Shown here in pieces: positions 18,799-28,324 of a stretch of DNA of 64,000 bases. The stretch is from NCBI RefSeq assembly GCF_004368785.1, contig NZ_SODM01000004.1, positions 422,521-486,520 of the forward strand, given 5' to 3'. Source of the stretch: Flavobacterium sp. 270. GTDB lineage: Bacteria; Bacteroidota; Bacteroidia; Flavobacteriales; Flavobacteriaceae. How positions within the stretch are numbered: position 1 is the stretch's first letter; each line of letters opens with the position of its first letter. The notes under the pieces were generated by a model, which worked only from the letters and a program-made list of their open reading frames with translations, was not told where the DNA came from and did not search any database. The translations under genes were made by a program, and so were the position numbers.

Positions 18799-20247
18799 TT
18801 ATTTTATTCTATTTTGAAAACTAGCAAAACCTTTTTCAATTCCGTTTGCATCGATTTCTTCTAATGCAATTGCAATTGCTTTTGTTAATGAAGGAATTTC
18901 AGTTAAATCTTCATCCCAAAAACCTTTATTTTGCAATGTAAGTCTTGCTATTTTTTCGTAATCATCAGATTTCCACAATTCATTAAAGAATGTTGTAATA
19001 TCCTCACTATCATTAACCGGTAAATCTTGTCCGTTCCAAGTTCCTTTGTAAAAACGAATTAAAGCTGCAAATGCAAAAGTTAAATGTACCGGAAGTTTTC
19101 CTTTGTTTTCTACATAACCTGTTAAACTTGGTAATACACGAACTTTGAATTTAGAAATAGAGTTTAATGCAATTGAAGACAATAAATGCTTCACAAACGG
19201 ATTTCTAAAACGGTCTAATATTTCTTCAGAGAAACTTGCAAGCTCCCCTTTTTCCATGTTTAAAGTTTCGTTGATTTCTTCAAATAAAGCTTTGTTTATA
19301 AATTCTCCTGTAAAAGCATTATCTACAGTTTCTTTTACAGTTTCGTTTCCGTAAAGTAATGAAAATGGCACCATTGCAGTGTGTGCACCATTTAAGATTC
19401 TCACTTTTCTTGTACGGTATGACTGCATGTCTGCAACTATTTTTACATCTAAGTCTGTTTTTTCAAACGGAAGTTTTGCTTTTAATTTATCATCACCTTC
19501 AATAACCCATAAAAAGAAAGTTTCTGCACTTACGATCAAATCGTCTTTGTAAGTAAGTTGTGCATTGTATTCTTCAATTTGGTCTTTTGGGTAACCCGGA
19601 ACAATTCTGTCCACTAAAGTATTGTGGAAAGAACAGCTGTTTAACAACCAAGAAACAAATTCTTGTTCTAGTTTCCAATCTGCAGCATACTTTAAGATTA
19701 TTTCTTTTAAAGTATCTGAATTATAATTAATTAATTCACAAGGAATAATAGTTAATCCTTTTTCGGCAGCACCATTAAAATGCTTGAATCTTTCATGTAA
19801 AAGTACGGTTAATTTTGCAGGAAAAGAAACCGGAGGCTGCATTGTAGGCAAATCTGAAGCGATGTATTCGATACCTGCTTCTGTAGTATTTGAAATAATA
19901 AATGCTAATTCTTCTTCTTTAGCCAAAGCTAAATATTCCTGAAAAGAAGCATAAGGATCAATTGCTTTTACAATATTGGTAATCAATTCTTTTTCCTGAA
20001 TTTCTTTTCCTTTTTTAACTCCTTTCATAAACAAGGTGTACAATCCGTCCTGTGCATTGATCATGTTTACCAAACCTTTGTCAATTGGCTGAACCACTGC
20101 AATTCCGGCATTAAAATCAGCTTCCTGATTTAGTTTCTGAAAAGCGTATTCAACAAAAGCTCTTAAGAAGTTTCCTTCTCCAAATTGTACTATTTTAATT
20201 GGGAGTTTTTCTGTAAGTCCCGCATTTGATCTGTTTATTTTTTCCAT
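18799..20247 (-). CDS. uxaB: Tagaturonate reductase (altronate oxidoreductase)
   Basis: NAD-dependent reductase converting D-tagaturonate to D-altronate. The sequence is that of the mannitol-dehydrogenase/UxaB family: N-terminal nucleotide-binding QFGEGNFLRAFVEYAF, FIISNTTEAGI, IIPCELINYNSDTLKEII, DRIVPGYPKDQ, and RKVRILNGAHTAMVPFSLLYG in the catalytic region. At 482 residues it is full length. It lies 18 bp before uxaA; both genes convert the product of UxaC to KDG. Confidence 0.94.
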   Translation of the reverse strand: MEKINRSNAGLTEKLPIKIVQFGEGNFLRAFVEYAFQKLNQEADFNAGIAVVQPIDKGLVNMINAQDGLYTLFMKGVKKGKEIQEKELITNIVKAIDPYASFQEYLALAKEEELAFIISNTTEAGIEYIASDLPTMQPPVSFPAKLTVLLHERFKHFNGAAEKGLTIIPCELINYNSDTLKEIILKYAADWKLEQEFVSWLLNSCSFHNTLVDRIVPGYPKDQIEEYNAQLTYKDDLIVSAETFFLWVIEGDDKLKAKLPFEKTDLDVKIVADMQSYRTRKVRILNGAHTAMVPFSLLYGNETVKETVDNAFTGEFINKALFEEINETLNMEKGELASFSEEILDRFRNPFVKHLLSSIALNSISKFKVRVLPSLTGYVENKGKLPVHLTFAFAALIRFYKGTWNGQDLPVNDSEDITTFFNELWKSDDYEKIARLTLQNKGFWDEDLTEIPSLTKAIAIALEEIDANGIEKGFASFQNRIK

Positions 20248-20457
20248 TTTATTTTCACTTTAAAGCGTTATAAATAACCACTTAAACCTTATTTATTTTT
20301 ATTCTTTTAAATTGTAAATGAAGCACTACACTTGCATTTGTAAAACAAAACTTGTTGTGAGGATTTGACAAGCTTAATTTTTGAAGCGTAATGCTCAATT
20401 ACAATCTCTAAAATCTAAAAAAAACGTATTAAAATAAGGAGTTGGCATGATTACTCC

Positions 20458-21132
20458 TTATTTATTTTTTCTAATGTCTTTTATAATATCTAAAACCTGA
20501 TTTACTTTTTTACTCAATCCGTCAAAATCTTTATTGTCTAATATGTCTTTTGAAATCAACTGAGAACCTAAACCTACGCAAGTTGCACCTGCATTTAGCC
20601 ATGAGCTTAAACTTTCTACTGTTGGATAAACACCGCCTGTAGGCATAATATTTGTCCACGGACATGGACCTTTTATGGCTTTAATAAATTCTGGTCCGTA
20701 AATATCAGCAGGAAATAATTTTACAATTTCGCAACCTAATTCTTCTGCTCTTGCAATTTCTGTAAGCGTACCACAGCCCGGAGACCATAATACTTTACGA
20801 CGGTTACAAGCGATTGCAATGTCTTCTCTAAAAACCGGAGTTACAATAAAGTTAGCTCCTAAACTCATGTACAAAGAAGCCGAAGCTGCATCTGTAATTG
20901 AACCAACACCTAACATCATTCCTGGTAATTCTGCCAAAGCATATTTGTTTAATGCCCCGAAAACTTCGTGAGCAAAATCACCTCTGCTTGTAAATTCCAT
21001 TAATCTGGAGCCTCCATCGTAACAAGCTTTTAAAACTTTCTTGCTTATTTCTATATCTGAATGAAAAAATAGCGGAACCATTCCGTTTTCTTTCATTTGA
21101 GAAGCTACTTCTATTCTTGAATATTTTGCCAT
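20458..21132 (-). CDS. kdgA: 2-keto-3-deoxy-6-phosphogluconate (KDPG/KHG) aldolase
   Basis: Class I aldolase splitting KDPG into pyruvate and glyceraldehyde-3-phosphate. Seen: MEFTSRG with catalytic Glu46, SPGCGTLTE phosphate-loop region, CEIVKLFPADIYGPEF with the Schiff-base Lys138, and IMPTGGV. The 224-residue length is normal. It begins 10 bp after kdgK, so kinase and aldolase are translated from the same message. It is the common last step for both the galacturonate and the unsaturated-uronate branches encoded here. Confidence 0.94.
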   Translation of the reverse strand: MAKYSRIEVASQMKENGMVPLFFHSDIEISKKVLKACYDGGSRLMEFTSRGDFAHEVFGALNKYALAELPGMMLGVGSITDAASASLYMSLGANFIVTPVFREDIAIACNRRKVLWSPGCGTLTEIARAEELGCEIVKLFPADIYGPEFIKAIKGPCPWTNIMPTGGVYPTVESLSSWLNAGATCVGLGSQLISKDILDNKDFDGLSKKVNQVLDIIKDIRKNK

Positions 21133-21142
21133 TTCTTTTTAA

Positions 21143-22165
21143 TTATCTTGATACTAATGCAGAACCATCACCATCAATCATATTTTCCACTTCTTTTAAT
21201 GTAACCAGGTTATAATCGCCTGCAATAGTATGTTTTAAACAACAAGCTGCAACTGCAAAATCTAATGCTCTTTGGTTGTTATTTTGATATTGTAACAAGC
21301 CGTAGATTAAACCGCCCATAAAAGCATCACCGCTTCCTACGCGGTCTACAACCGGAGTTACTTCTTTTACAGCAGCGTTATAAATTGCTTTCCCGTCGTA
21401 CAAAATACCACCGATTCTTTGGTGTGAAGCACTTACAGAATAGCGAAGTGTTGTTGCCGCTACTTTTAAATTCGGAATTAATTCAAACAATTTATCGTAT
21501 AAAACCGGAAGTGTTTTTTCATCCTGATAATTCGGATTTACTTTCGGAATTCCCAACATAAAATATGCTGTATCAATATCTCCTAAAATTACATTGCTGT
21601 ATTTTAGCATTTCTGGCATTACATCGCTTGGCGTTTTACCATATTGCCATAATTTTGATCTGTAGTTTAAGTCGCAGGAAATTTTGATTCCTTTTTTATG
21701 AGCCACTTTAATTGCTTCTAAACAAGCTTCTGCTGCACTTTCTGAAATTGCCGGCGTAATACCGCTCCAGTGAAACCATTCTGCACCTTCTAAAACCTGC
21801 TCCCAATTTATCTGACCTTTTTGAATAGTTGCCATCGAACTGTGTGCACGATCGTAAACCACATTACTGCCGCGTGTTCCTGCTCCTGTTTCCAGAAAAT
21901 AAATTCCTAAACGTTCTCCTCCGTAAACTATGTTTTTAGACTCTACGTTCATTTTTCGCATTTCTTTTAATGCCGAACCGCCAATTTCATTTTCAGGCAA
22001 TCTGGTTACAAATTCAGCATTTACGCCATAATTTGCCAAAGAAACACAAACATTAAATTCTCCGCCGCCGTATGTAGCGCCAAATTCTTTTGCCTGCGAA
22101 AAACGTAAATGTCTCTCTGTCGAAAGACGAAGCATGATTTCTCCAAATGCAACTACTCTACTCAT
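21143..22165 (-). CDS. kdgK: 2-keto-3-deoxygluconate kinase (PfkB family)
   Basis: ATP-dependent sugar kinase that phosphorylates KDG at C6. PfkB family features: an N-terminal GEIMLRLSTERHLRF substrate region, GGGEFNVCVSLANYG (33-47), SCDLNYRSKLW near 163-173, and the anion-hole/catalytic DRVGSGDAFMGGLIYG with Asp280. At 340 residues it is full length. It lies immediately before kdgA. A 26-bp inverted repeat fills the gap separating it from uxaC. Confidence 0.93.
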   Translation of the reverse strand: MSRVVAFGEIMLRLSTERHLRFSQAKEFGATYGGGEFNVCVSLANYGVNAEFVTRLPENEIGGSALKEMRKMNVESKNIVYGGERLGIYFLETGAGTRGSNVVYDRAHSSMATIQKGQINWEQVLEGAEWFHWSGITPAISESAAEACLEAIKVAHKKGIKISCDLNYRSKLWQYGKTPSDVMPEMLKYSNVILGDIDTAYFMLGIPKVNPNYQDEKTLPVLYDKLFELIPNLKVAATTLRYSVSASHQRIGGILYDGKAIYNAAVKEVTPVVDRVGSGDAFMGGLIYGLLQYQNNNQRALDFAVAACCLKHTIAGDYNLVTLKEVENMIDGDGSALVSR

Positions 22166-22182
22166 ATTATTATCTTTAATTT

Positions 22183-22330
22183 AACCATTAAGGCATTAAG
22201 AAAATTAAGTTCTACTTTATTTTCTCTTTGTGATTAAAGGTTAAGTTTATTAAGCCTGTGCGCTTAATTATCTTTTATTATCTAAATAACTTATTTAAAC
22301 CAAAAACTTAATTTTCTTAATGCCTTGGTT
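22183..22330. repeat. Inverted-repeat element between uxaC and kdgK
   Basis: Left arm 22183-22211 (AACCATTAAGGCATTAAG then AAAATTAAGTT) and right arm 22305-22330 are reverse complements over 26 bp, apart from a 3-bp insertion (TTA) in the left arm. They occupy nearly the full gap within the minus-strand catabolic run. It could fold into a long hairpin in the polycistronic RNA and affect distal expression, or be an inserted repeat. Confidence 0.75.
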
Positions 22331-22338
22331 CAAAAAAA

Positions 22339-23742
22339 TTAGAATTTGAAATACTCTTTTGCGTTGTTGTATGAGATGTCTGAAACTAATTTTCCGATCC
22401 ATTCCATATCGTTTGGCAATTCTCCTCTTTTGATTTCGTCACCAAGAAGATTACACAAAATACGTCTGAAATATTCGTGTCTTGGGAACGATAAGAAACT
22501 TCTAGAATCTGTTAACATTCCAACGAAACAGCTAATTAAACCCATATTTGAAAGTGCGTTTAATTGTTTTGTCATTCCGTCTTTTTGATCCAAAAACCAC
22601 CATCCAGAACCAAATTGTACTTTTCCTCTCACGCTTCCGTCGTTGAAATTTCCAATCATCGTTGCCATAACTTCGTTATCAGCAGGATTTAGGTTATAAA
22701 TAATAGTTTTAGCCAATTTATCTTTACTGTCTAATGCATTTAAAAATGAAGACAATTTTTGAGCCTGAGGATAGTCTCCAATAGAATCCCAACCTGTATC
22801 TGGGCCTAAAATTCTGTGCATACGCGCATTATTGTTACGTAATGCACCTAAGTGAAATTGTTGTACCCAACCTAACTCATGGTAAGTTTCTGACAAAAAC
22901 AATAAGATGGCACTTTGGAATTTTAAAGCTTCTTCTGGAGATAAAACTCCATTTTCTCTTTTCTTTTTGAAGATTGCATTTACTTCATTTTCTGTGAAGT
23001 TTTCAAAATAAATTTGATCTAAACCGTGGTCGCTTAATTTACATCCGTTTGCATTAAAGAAATCGATTCTTTTTCTCAATGCCGTTTGTAAATCTGCGTA
23101 AGTGTTAATTGCAACACCGGACACATCCCCTAATGTGTCCAGATATGCATTATATCCATCATTAGCAATTAAGATGGCTTTATCAGGTCTGAAAGCTGTA
23201 CTCATTTTTGTCGAGATCGGATTCTTAGCCAGTTTTTGGTGAAACTCTAAAGTATCGATCGGATCTTCTGTCGTACAAACTAATTCAGCGTTTACTTTTT
23301 TAAGAAGGTTTTGTGTGCTGTAAGCTTCAGAATTAATTTTTTCTGAAGTTTCGATGTAAATTTTCTCTGCCGATTTTTCATTCAACAAATCATAAATATC
23401 AAAATAACGCGCTAATTCTAAATGTGTCCAGTGGTACAAAGGATTACGCATTGTATACGGAACTGTTTTTCCCCAGTTTAAGAACTTGTCTTTGTCTGAA
23501 CCGTTTCCTGTTACAAATTGCTCATTGATTCCTAATGTACGCATTGCACGCCATTTGTAGTGGTCACCGTTGATCCATACTTTTGTGATGTTATCAAAAA
23601 TAGTATTGTCTGCAATATTCTGCGGATTTAGGTGATTATGGTAATCTATAATAGGCTGGTTTTTTGAGTAATTGTGGTATAACTCTTCAGCAAATTTATT
23701 TTCTAGTAAAAAATTATCGTTGATGAATGTGGTATTGCTCAT
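22339..23742 (-). CDS. uxaC: Glucuronate/galacturonate isomerase
   Basis: First intracellular step for galacturonate (to tagaturonate) and glucuronate (to fructuronate). The amidohydrolase-like family is recognisable from IIDYHNHLNPQNIADN with metal-ligand histidines His35 and His37, HLELARYFDIYDLLNE, and the region WVQQFHLGALRNNNARMHRI, GWDSIGDYPQA and GSGWWFLDQKDGM. It is 467 residues, as usual. It lies between kduD and kdgK. In this locus only the tagaturonate branch (UxaB, UxaA) is present; no fructuronate reductase or mannonate dehydratase was seen. Confidence 0.95.
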   Translation of the reverse strand: MSNTTFINDNFLLENKFAEELYHNYSKNQPIIDYHNHLNPQNIADNTIFDNITKVWINGDHYKWRAMRTLGINEQFVTGNGSDKDKFLNWGKTVPYTMRNPLYHWTHLELARYFDIYDLLNEKSAEKIYIETSEKINSEAYSTQNLLKKVNAELVCTTEDPIDTLEFHQKLAKNPISTKMSTAFRPDKAILIANDGYNAYLDTLGDVSGVAINTYADLQTALRKRIDFFNANGCKLSDHGLDQIYFENFTENEVNAIFKKKRENGVLSPEEALKFQSAILLFLSETYHELGWVQQFHLGALRNNNARMHRILGPDTGWDSIGDYPQAQKLSSFLNALDSKDKLAKTIIYNLNPADNEVMATMIGNFNDGSVRGKVQFGSGWWFLDQKDGMTKQLNALSNMGLISCFVGMLTDSRSFLSFPRHEYFRRILCNLLGDEIKRGELPNDMEWIGKLVSDISYNNAKEYFKF

Positions 23743-23766
23743 GTCTTTTTAAATATAATTTGAAAA

Positions 23767-24558
23767 TTATTCTTCGTTTGATGGTTTTCCAATTGTTGCA
23801 AGGATACCGCCATCTACATATAAAATATGACCGTTTACGAAATCACTTGCTTTGGAAGATAAAAATATCGCTGCTCCGGCAAGATCACTTGGATCTCCCC
23901 ATTTTGCAGCTGGAGTTCTACTGATAATAAAATCGTTAAACGGATGTCCGTCTACTCTAATTGGCTTTGTTTGTTCTGTAGCAAAATATCCAGGCCCGAT
24001 TCCGTTGATCTGAACATTGTATTTTGCCCATTCTGTAGCCATGTTTTTAGTCAGCATTTTTAAACCGCCTTTTGCAGCAGCATAAGCAGAAACTGTATTA
24101 CGGCCTAACTCGCTCATCATAGAGCAAATGTTGATTATTTTTCCTTGTCTTCTTTCGATCATTCCTTTCGCAACATGCTTAGAAACAATAAAAGGACTTA
24201 CTAAATCAATATCAATAACTTCTCTGAAATCGGCAACTTCCATATCAATTAGCGGAATTCTTTTGATAATTCCAGCATTGTTAATTAAGATATCGATTGG
24301 TCCAACTTCACTTTCTATTTTCTGAACTGCAGTTTTCACTTCTTGTTCTTCTGTTACATTAAACTTGTAACCTACTGCATTAATTCCTTCACTTTTAAGT
24401 AAAGCTACAGCATCATCAATTTTTTGCTGCGAAGAATTTCCGTTTACCACAATTGTAGCTCCGGCTTGTCCTAATCCTTTTGCCATTGCCATTCCCAGTC
24501 CGTGTGTACTTCCTGTAATAAGGGCAACTTTTCCTTTTATATCAAATAAGTTTATCAT
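23767..24558 (-). CDS. kduD: 2-deoxy-D-gluconate 3-dehydrogenase
   Basis: Short-chain dehydrogenase reducing 2,5-diketo-3-deoxygluconate to KDG, the second step of unsaturated galacturonate breakdown. Seen: TGSTHGLG (15-22) nucleotide-binding glycine motif, DILINNAGI, the catalytic Ser-Tyr-Lys set in CSMMSELGRNTVSAYAAAKGG, and a C-terminal GHILYVDGG. Its position directly after kduI (2-bp gap) supports the specific KduD assignment over a general SDR. Length is 263 residues. Confidence 0.93.
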   Translation of the reverse strand: MINLFDIKGKVALITGSTHGLGMAMAKGLGQAGATIVVNGNSSQQKIDDAVALLKSEGINAVGYKFNVTEEQEVKTAVQKIESEVGPIDILINNAGIIKRIPLIDMEVADFREVIDIDLVSPFIVSKHVAKGMIERRQGKIINICSMMSELGRNTVSAYAAAKGGLKMLTKNMATEWAKYNVQINGIGPGYFATEQTKPIRVDGHPFNDFIISRTPAAKWGDPSDLAGAAIFLSSKASDFVNGHILYVDGGILATIGKPSNEE

Positions 24559-24560
24559 GA

Positions 24561-25400
24561 TTATCTTAAATCTGTGATTTTACAAACATCCATATCTCCG
24601 TAATCTAAATTTTCACCAGCCATCCCCCAGATAAAAGTATAATTACTAGTTCCTGAACCTGAGTGAATTGACCAAGGTGGAGAAATTACTGCCTGATGAT
24701 TGTTCATCCAGATATGTCTTGTTTCCTGCGGTTGTCCCATAAAGTGGCAAACTGCTTGATTTTCTGGAATATCCAAATAAAAATAAACTTCCATTCTACG
24801 ATCGTGTACGTGTGCCGGCATAGTATTCCAAACACTTCCCGGACGCAATTCGGTCATTCCCATTTGTAATTGGCAAGTTGTTACAACACTTCCAATAATC
24901 ATTTGGTTTACAGTACGGTGGTTTGCTGTTTCCATTGTACCTAATTGTAATTTATTTGCTTCTGCCAAGCTTACTTTTACCGTTGGGTAAGTAGTATGTG
25001 CCGGTGCAGAGTTGATATAAAATTTAGCCGGATTTTTGCTGTCGTCGCTTTTAAAGATTACTTCTTTGTTCCCGCTTCCGATATACAAAGCATCTTTAAA
25101 ACCTAATTCAAAAACTTTTCCTTCTACAACAACAGAACCGCTTCCGCCAACATTAATAATTCCGATTTCTCTACGCTCTAAAAAATATCCTGCTTTAAGC
25201 GGATCAATAGTTTCTAGTGCTAAATCTCCTTTTACAGGAACTGCAGAACCAGCAATATATCTGTCGTAATGAGAATAAACCAAAACAATTTCATCTTCCT
25301 GCATTAAATCATCAATCAAGAATTCATTTCTTAATTCTTGTGTATCATATTTTTTTACAGCTTCTGGGCTTGACGCGTATCTAGAACTATATTTTGTCAT
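24561..25400 (-). CDS. kduI: 5-keto-4-deoxyuronate isomerase
   Basis: Cupin-fold metalloenzyme isomerising 5-keto-4-deoxyuronate (from lyase and GH105 action) to 2,5-diketo-3-deoxygluconate. Zinc ligands are visible: PAHVHDRRMEVYFYLD with His197, His199 and Glu204, and His246 in PPWSIHSGSG. The 279-residue chain is full length. A LacI-type operator (25414-25427) sits directly in front of the start codon, showing that a regulated promoter lies between this gene and the upstream MFS genes. Confidence 0.95.
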   Translation of the reverse strand: MTKYSSRYASSPEAVKKYDTQELRNEFLIDDLMQEDEIVLVYSHYDRYIAGSAVPVKGDLALETIDPLKAGYFLERREIGIINVGGSGSVVVEGKVFELGFKDALYIGSGNKEVIFKSDDSKNPAKFYINSAPAHTTYPTVKVSLAEANKLQLGTMETANHRTVNQMIIGSVVTTCQLQMGMTELRPGSVWNTMPAHVHDRRMEVYFYLDIPENQAVCHFMGQPQETRHIWMNNHQAVISPPWSIHSGSGTSNYTFIWGMAGENLDYGDMDVCKITDLR

Positions 25401-25413
25401 ATTTTTATTTTAA

Positions 25414-25427
25414 TGTAATCGATTGCA
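25414..25427. promoter_or_regulatory. LacI-type operator before kduI
   Basis: TGTAATCGATTGCA, one base from the perfect palindrome at 15553. It lies 13 bp upstream of the kduI start codon on the minus strand, in a position where binding would block transcription initiation or early elongation. Confidence 0.78.
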
Positions 25428-25494
25428 CAAAATTATATTTTTATATTTAAAAACCATAATTCAAACTAAAATTTATTTCAATTTTAAATTAGAA

Positions 25495-26811
25495 TTACAA
25501 TTCTACCTTCTTCATTCTTGGAACTAAAATATGCATTATCAGCCAAGCTAATAAGTACGAAGCCCCGCAAATACAGAACATTATAAAATATCCTGTTTCT
25601 ATTTTTCCTAATTTAGTATAATAAACAAACATATTTTTCTGAACAACAAGCGTCAGTAAAATCCCTCCAAAAGCACCAAACATTCCTCCGATTCCGGTTA
25701 CAGAAGCGGTTGTTCTTTTTGGAAACATATCAGACACTGTTGTAAAGATGTTTGCACTCCACGCCTGATGTGCCGAAACGGCTAATCCAATAACTAAAAT
25801 TGCCAACCACATATTGATTGCGCCCAAATATTGCGAAAACAATACTGGTAAAACTGCAAAAGCATACAATAACATACTTGTTTTTCGTGCTTTGTAAGCT
25901 GGCCAGTTGTTATTTATTAATTTTAACGGAAGCCATCCTCCCCCAATACTTCCAATACTTCCGATCATGTAAACCAAAGCACAAGGCCAGATAATGTCTG
26001 TAGAAGACAATTTATATTGTTTCATTAAGAAATCGGGCAGCCAGAAAAGGTAAAACCACCAAACTGGGTCTGTCAATAATTTTCCGATTGCAAATGCCCA
26101 AGTCTGGCGAAATGAAAGCAATTTTAACCATGAAACTTTTTCTGTATTTTCTTCTTCCTTTACTTCTACAGGATCTGCTGTAATATATTCTAATTCTGCC
26201 TGAGAAAGTCTTTTTTGTTTCTGAGGAACTTCATACAATAAAAACCAAAGTCCAAGCCATACAAAACCAACAACTCCGGTTAAGATAAAAGCCCATTGCC
26301 ACCCATAAGTTGCTGCTATATACGGCACTGTAAGCGGTACAATGATTGCTCCGATATTACTTCCGGAATTAAATATTCCGGTTGCCAAAGCTCTTTCTTT
26401 CTGCGGAAACCATTCGGCTGTAGCTTTTATCGCTGCCGGAAAATTTCCTGCTTCTGTTATTCCTAAAAACACACGTGCAATTAAAAACCCTCCGGTTCCG
26501 GTTGCTAAAGCGTGACCAATTGCAGCCAAACTCCATAATCCTGTTGCAATCGCATAACCTAATTTTGTACCCAATTTATCAATGAAACCACCGGCAAACA
26601 ACATTCCGAGTGCGTAGGCGATTTTAAAGGCTAACTCAATATTCGAATAATCAATAACTTCTTGTTCTGGTGTCCAGTGAAAGGCTTCTGCCAAAAAAGG
26701 CCGAAGGTAACTTATTACATTTCTATCCAGATAATTGACAGTTGTAGCAAAAAAAACTAAACTGCAAATCGTCCATCGGTATTTTCCAATAACTGCATTA
26801 GCTTCGTTCAT
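25495..26811 (-). CDS. MFS hexuronate transporter (ExuT-like), copy 2
   Basis: Inner-membrane permease of the anion:cation symporter branch of the major facilitator superfamily, likely importing galacturonate or related uronates. The 438 residues contain about twelve hydrophobic spans; FFATTVNYLDRNVISYLRPFL in span 1 and GITEAGNFPAAIKATAEWFP after span 4 are typical of ExuT-like proteins. Compared with its upstream neighbour (489 residues) it lacks an insertion near the second/third spans. It lies 43 bp downstream of that neighbour and 94 bp before kduI. Which uronate each copy prefers cannot be told from sequence. Confidence 0.88.
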   Translation of the reverse strand: MNEANAVIGKYRWTICSLVFFATTVNYLDRNVISYLRPFLAEAFHWTPEQEVIDYSNIELAFKIAYALGMLFAGGFIDKLGTKLGYAIATGLWSLAAIGHALATGTGGFLIARVFLGITEAGNFPAAIKATAEWFPQKERALATGIFNSGSNIGAIIVPLTVPYIAATYGWQWAFILTGVVGFVWLGLWFLLYEVPQKQKRLSQAELEYITADPVEVKEEENTEKVSWLKLLSFRQTWAFAIGKLLTDPVWWFYLFWLPDFLMKQYKLSSTDIIWPCALVYMIGSIGSIGGGWLPLKLINNNWPAYKARKTSMLLYAFAVLPVLFSQYLGAINMWLAILVIGLAVSAHQAWSANIFTTVSDMFPKRTTASVTGIGGMFGAFGGILLTLVVQKNMFVYYTKLGKIETGYFIMFCICGASYLLAWLIMHILVPRMKKVEL

Positions 26812-26854
26812 AATTTAAATGTGGTTTAGGTTGGTTAGTTAGTCATAAGAATCT

Positions 26855-28324
26855 TTACAGATCCGTAATCGGTGCGTATTTAGGCACAAGCGATTTCATT
26901 ACAATCCAGCCTGTTAGATAACAAACAGCGCAAATTGAGAAAATAATAAAATATCCGGCTTCAATACCATGAAAGCCCATAAAGGCCATATTTGTTTCTT
27001 TAGCAAAATCAAACAGCATTCCCGATCCTTTGTTGATAACAGTCGAACCAATTCCACCTGCCAAACCTCCAATTCCTGTAATCGTTGCAATTGCTTTTTT
27101 AGGGAACATATCTCCTACAGTCGTAAAAATATTTGCCGACCAGGATTGATGTGCAGCTCCTGCAATACCAATAATAATTACCGGAATCCAATAACTAATA
27201 TATCCTAATGGCTGTGCAATCAAGGCTAATAAAGGAAAAAAGGCAAAGATCAACATCGCTCTCATTCTTCCTTCGTACGGATTCATTCCTTTTTTCTCTA
27301 CGAAATAAGTTGGTAACCAGCCTCCAATAATAGAAAGCAGCGTAATCATATACAATACAAAAAGTGGCAAAGCTGCTTGTGTAGAATCCATTCCATACAC
27401 AGAACTTAAATAAGCCGGAGTCCAGAATAAGAAGAACCACCAAACACCATCTGTCATAAATTTACCAAAAGCAAAAGCCCACGTTTGTTTGTATTTAAAG
27501 CAGTCTGCAAGAGATACTTTAGTCGAAGTATCAAGTACATAACCTTCTATTTTGCTGTCTGCAATATCATCCTGCTGAATATATTCTAATTCTGCCGCAC
27601 TTACTTTTGAGTGTCTTTCTGGCTTATCATACATAAACATCCAGAATCCCATCCATACAAAACCTAAAGCTCCGATGATGATAAAAGACATTTCCCAGCC
27701 AAATGATTTTGCGATAAACGGAATGGAAATTGGAGCCGCTAAAGCCCCTACAGTTGCCCCCGCATTAAAGATACTCGTAGCAAATGCTCTGTCTTTTTTA
27801 GGGAAATATTCTGCTGTTGTTTTTATTGCTGCAGGAAAGTTTCCGGCTTCCCCAATTGCCAATACAAAACGAGCAAAAATGAATAAAGAAACACTCACAT
27901 TAATTACCATTGCGGTATCATTTACATTACGAATAGCGTCTTTTGCTCCTTCAAAACCAACAAACCAGTCGCCTGTAATAATTCCTGAAGTAGCAATACC
28001 GCAAAATGCATGAAGACAAGCTCCTACAGACCAAATCCCGATAGCCCAAAGAAATCCTTTTTTAGTATCTAACCAGTCTACAAAACGACCTGCAAATAAT
28101 AAGGAAACGGCATAAAAAATTGAAAATAAAGCTGTAATATTACCATAATCATTATTTGTCCAGTGAAACTCAGGCGCAATAAAATCATTCCAGGTCAAAG
28201 AAAGTACTTGTCTGTCTAAGTAGTTAATTGTGGTTGCAAAAAATAACAATGCACAGATACTCCAACGATACTTTCCTGATGCTTTATTAGTTTGATTTGT
28301 TGTAAATGCTTCTGTTTGATTCAT
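26855..28324 (-). CDS. MFS hexuronate transporter (ExuT-like), copy 1
   Basis: First gene of the minus-strand catabolic run, 489 residues and about twelve membrane spans. FFATTINYLDRQVLSLTWNDF, AIGEAGNFPAAIKTTAEYFP and AGAAHQSWSANIFTTVGDMFP are shared with the adjacent copy and with ExuT-type uronate symporters. A roughly 50-residue extra loop (GDWFVGFEGAKDAIRNVNDT) sits after the third span. A LacI-type operator lies 106 bp upstream. Two adjacent permeases suggest separate specificity, perhaps galacturonate versus unsaturated or di-uronates; this is inference. Confidence 0.89.
   Translation of the reverse strand: MNQTEAFTTNQTNKASGKYRWSICALLFFATTINYLDRQVLSLTWNDFIAPEFHWTNNDYGNITALFSIFYAVSLLFAGRFVDWLDTKKGFLWAIGIWSVGACLHAFCGIATSGIITGDWFVGFEGAKDAIRNVNDTAMVINVSVSLFIFARFVLAIGEAGNFPAAIKTTAEYFPKKDRAFATSIFNAGATVGALAAPISIPFIAKSFGWEMSFIIIGALGFVWMGFWMFMYDKPERHSKVSAAELEYIQQDDIADSKIEGYVLDTSTKVSLADCFKYKQTWAFAFGKFMTDGVWWFFLFWTPAYLSSVYGMDSTQAALPLFVLYMITLLSIIGGWLPTYFVEKKGMNPYEGRMRAMLIFAFFPLLALIAQPLGYISYWIPVIIIGIAGAAHQSWSANIFTTVGDMFPKKAIATITGIGGLAGGIGSTVINKGSGMLFDFAKETNMAFMGFHGIEAGYFIIFSICAVCYLTGWIVMKSLVPKYAPITDL

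Noticed and set aside
22339..23742. Complete glucuronate (fructuronate) branch
   Set aside because: UxaC could act on glucuronate, but no fructuronate reductase or mannonate dehydratase is encoded here, so only the galacturonate branch is supported.
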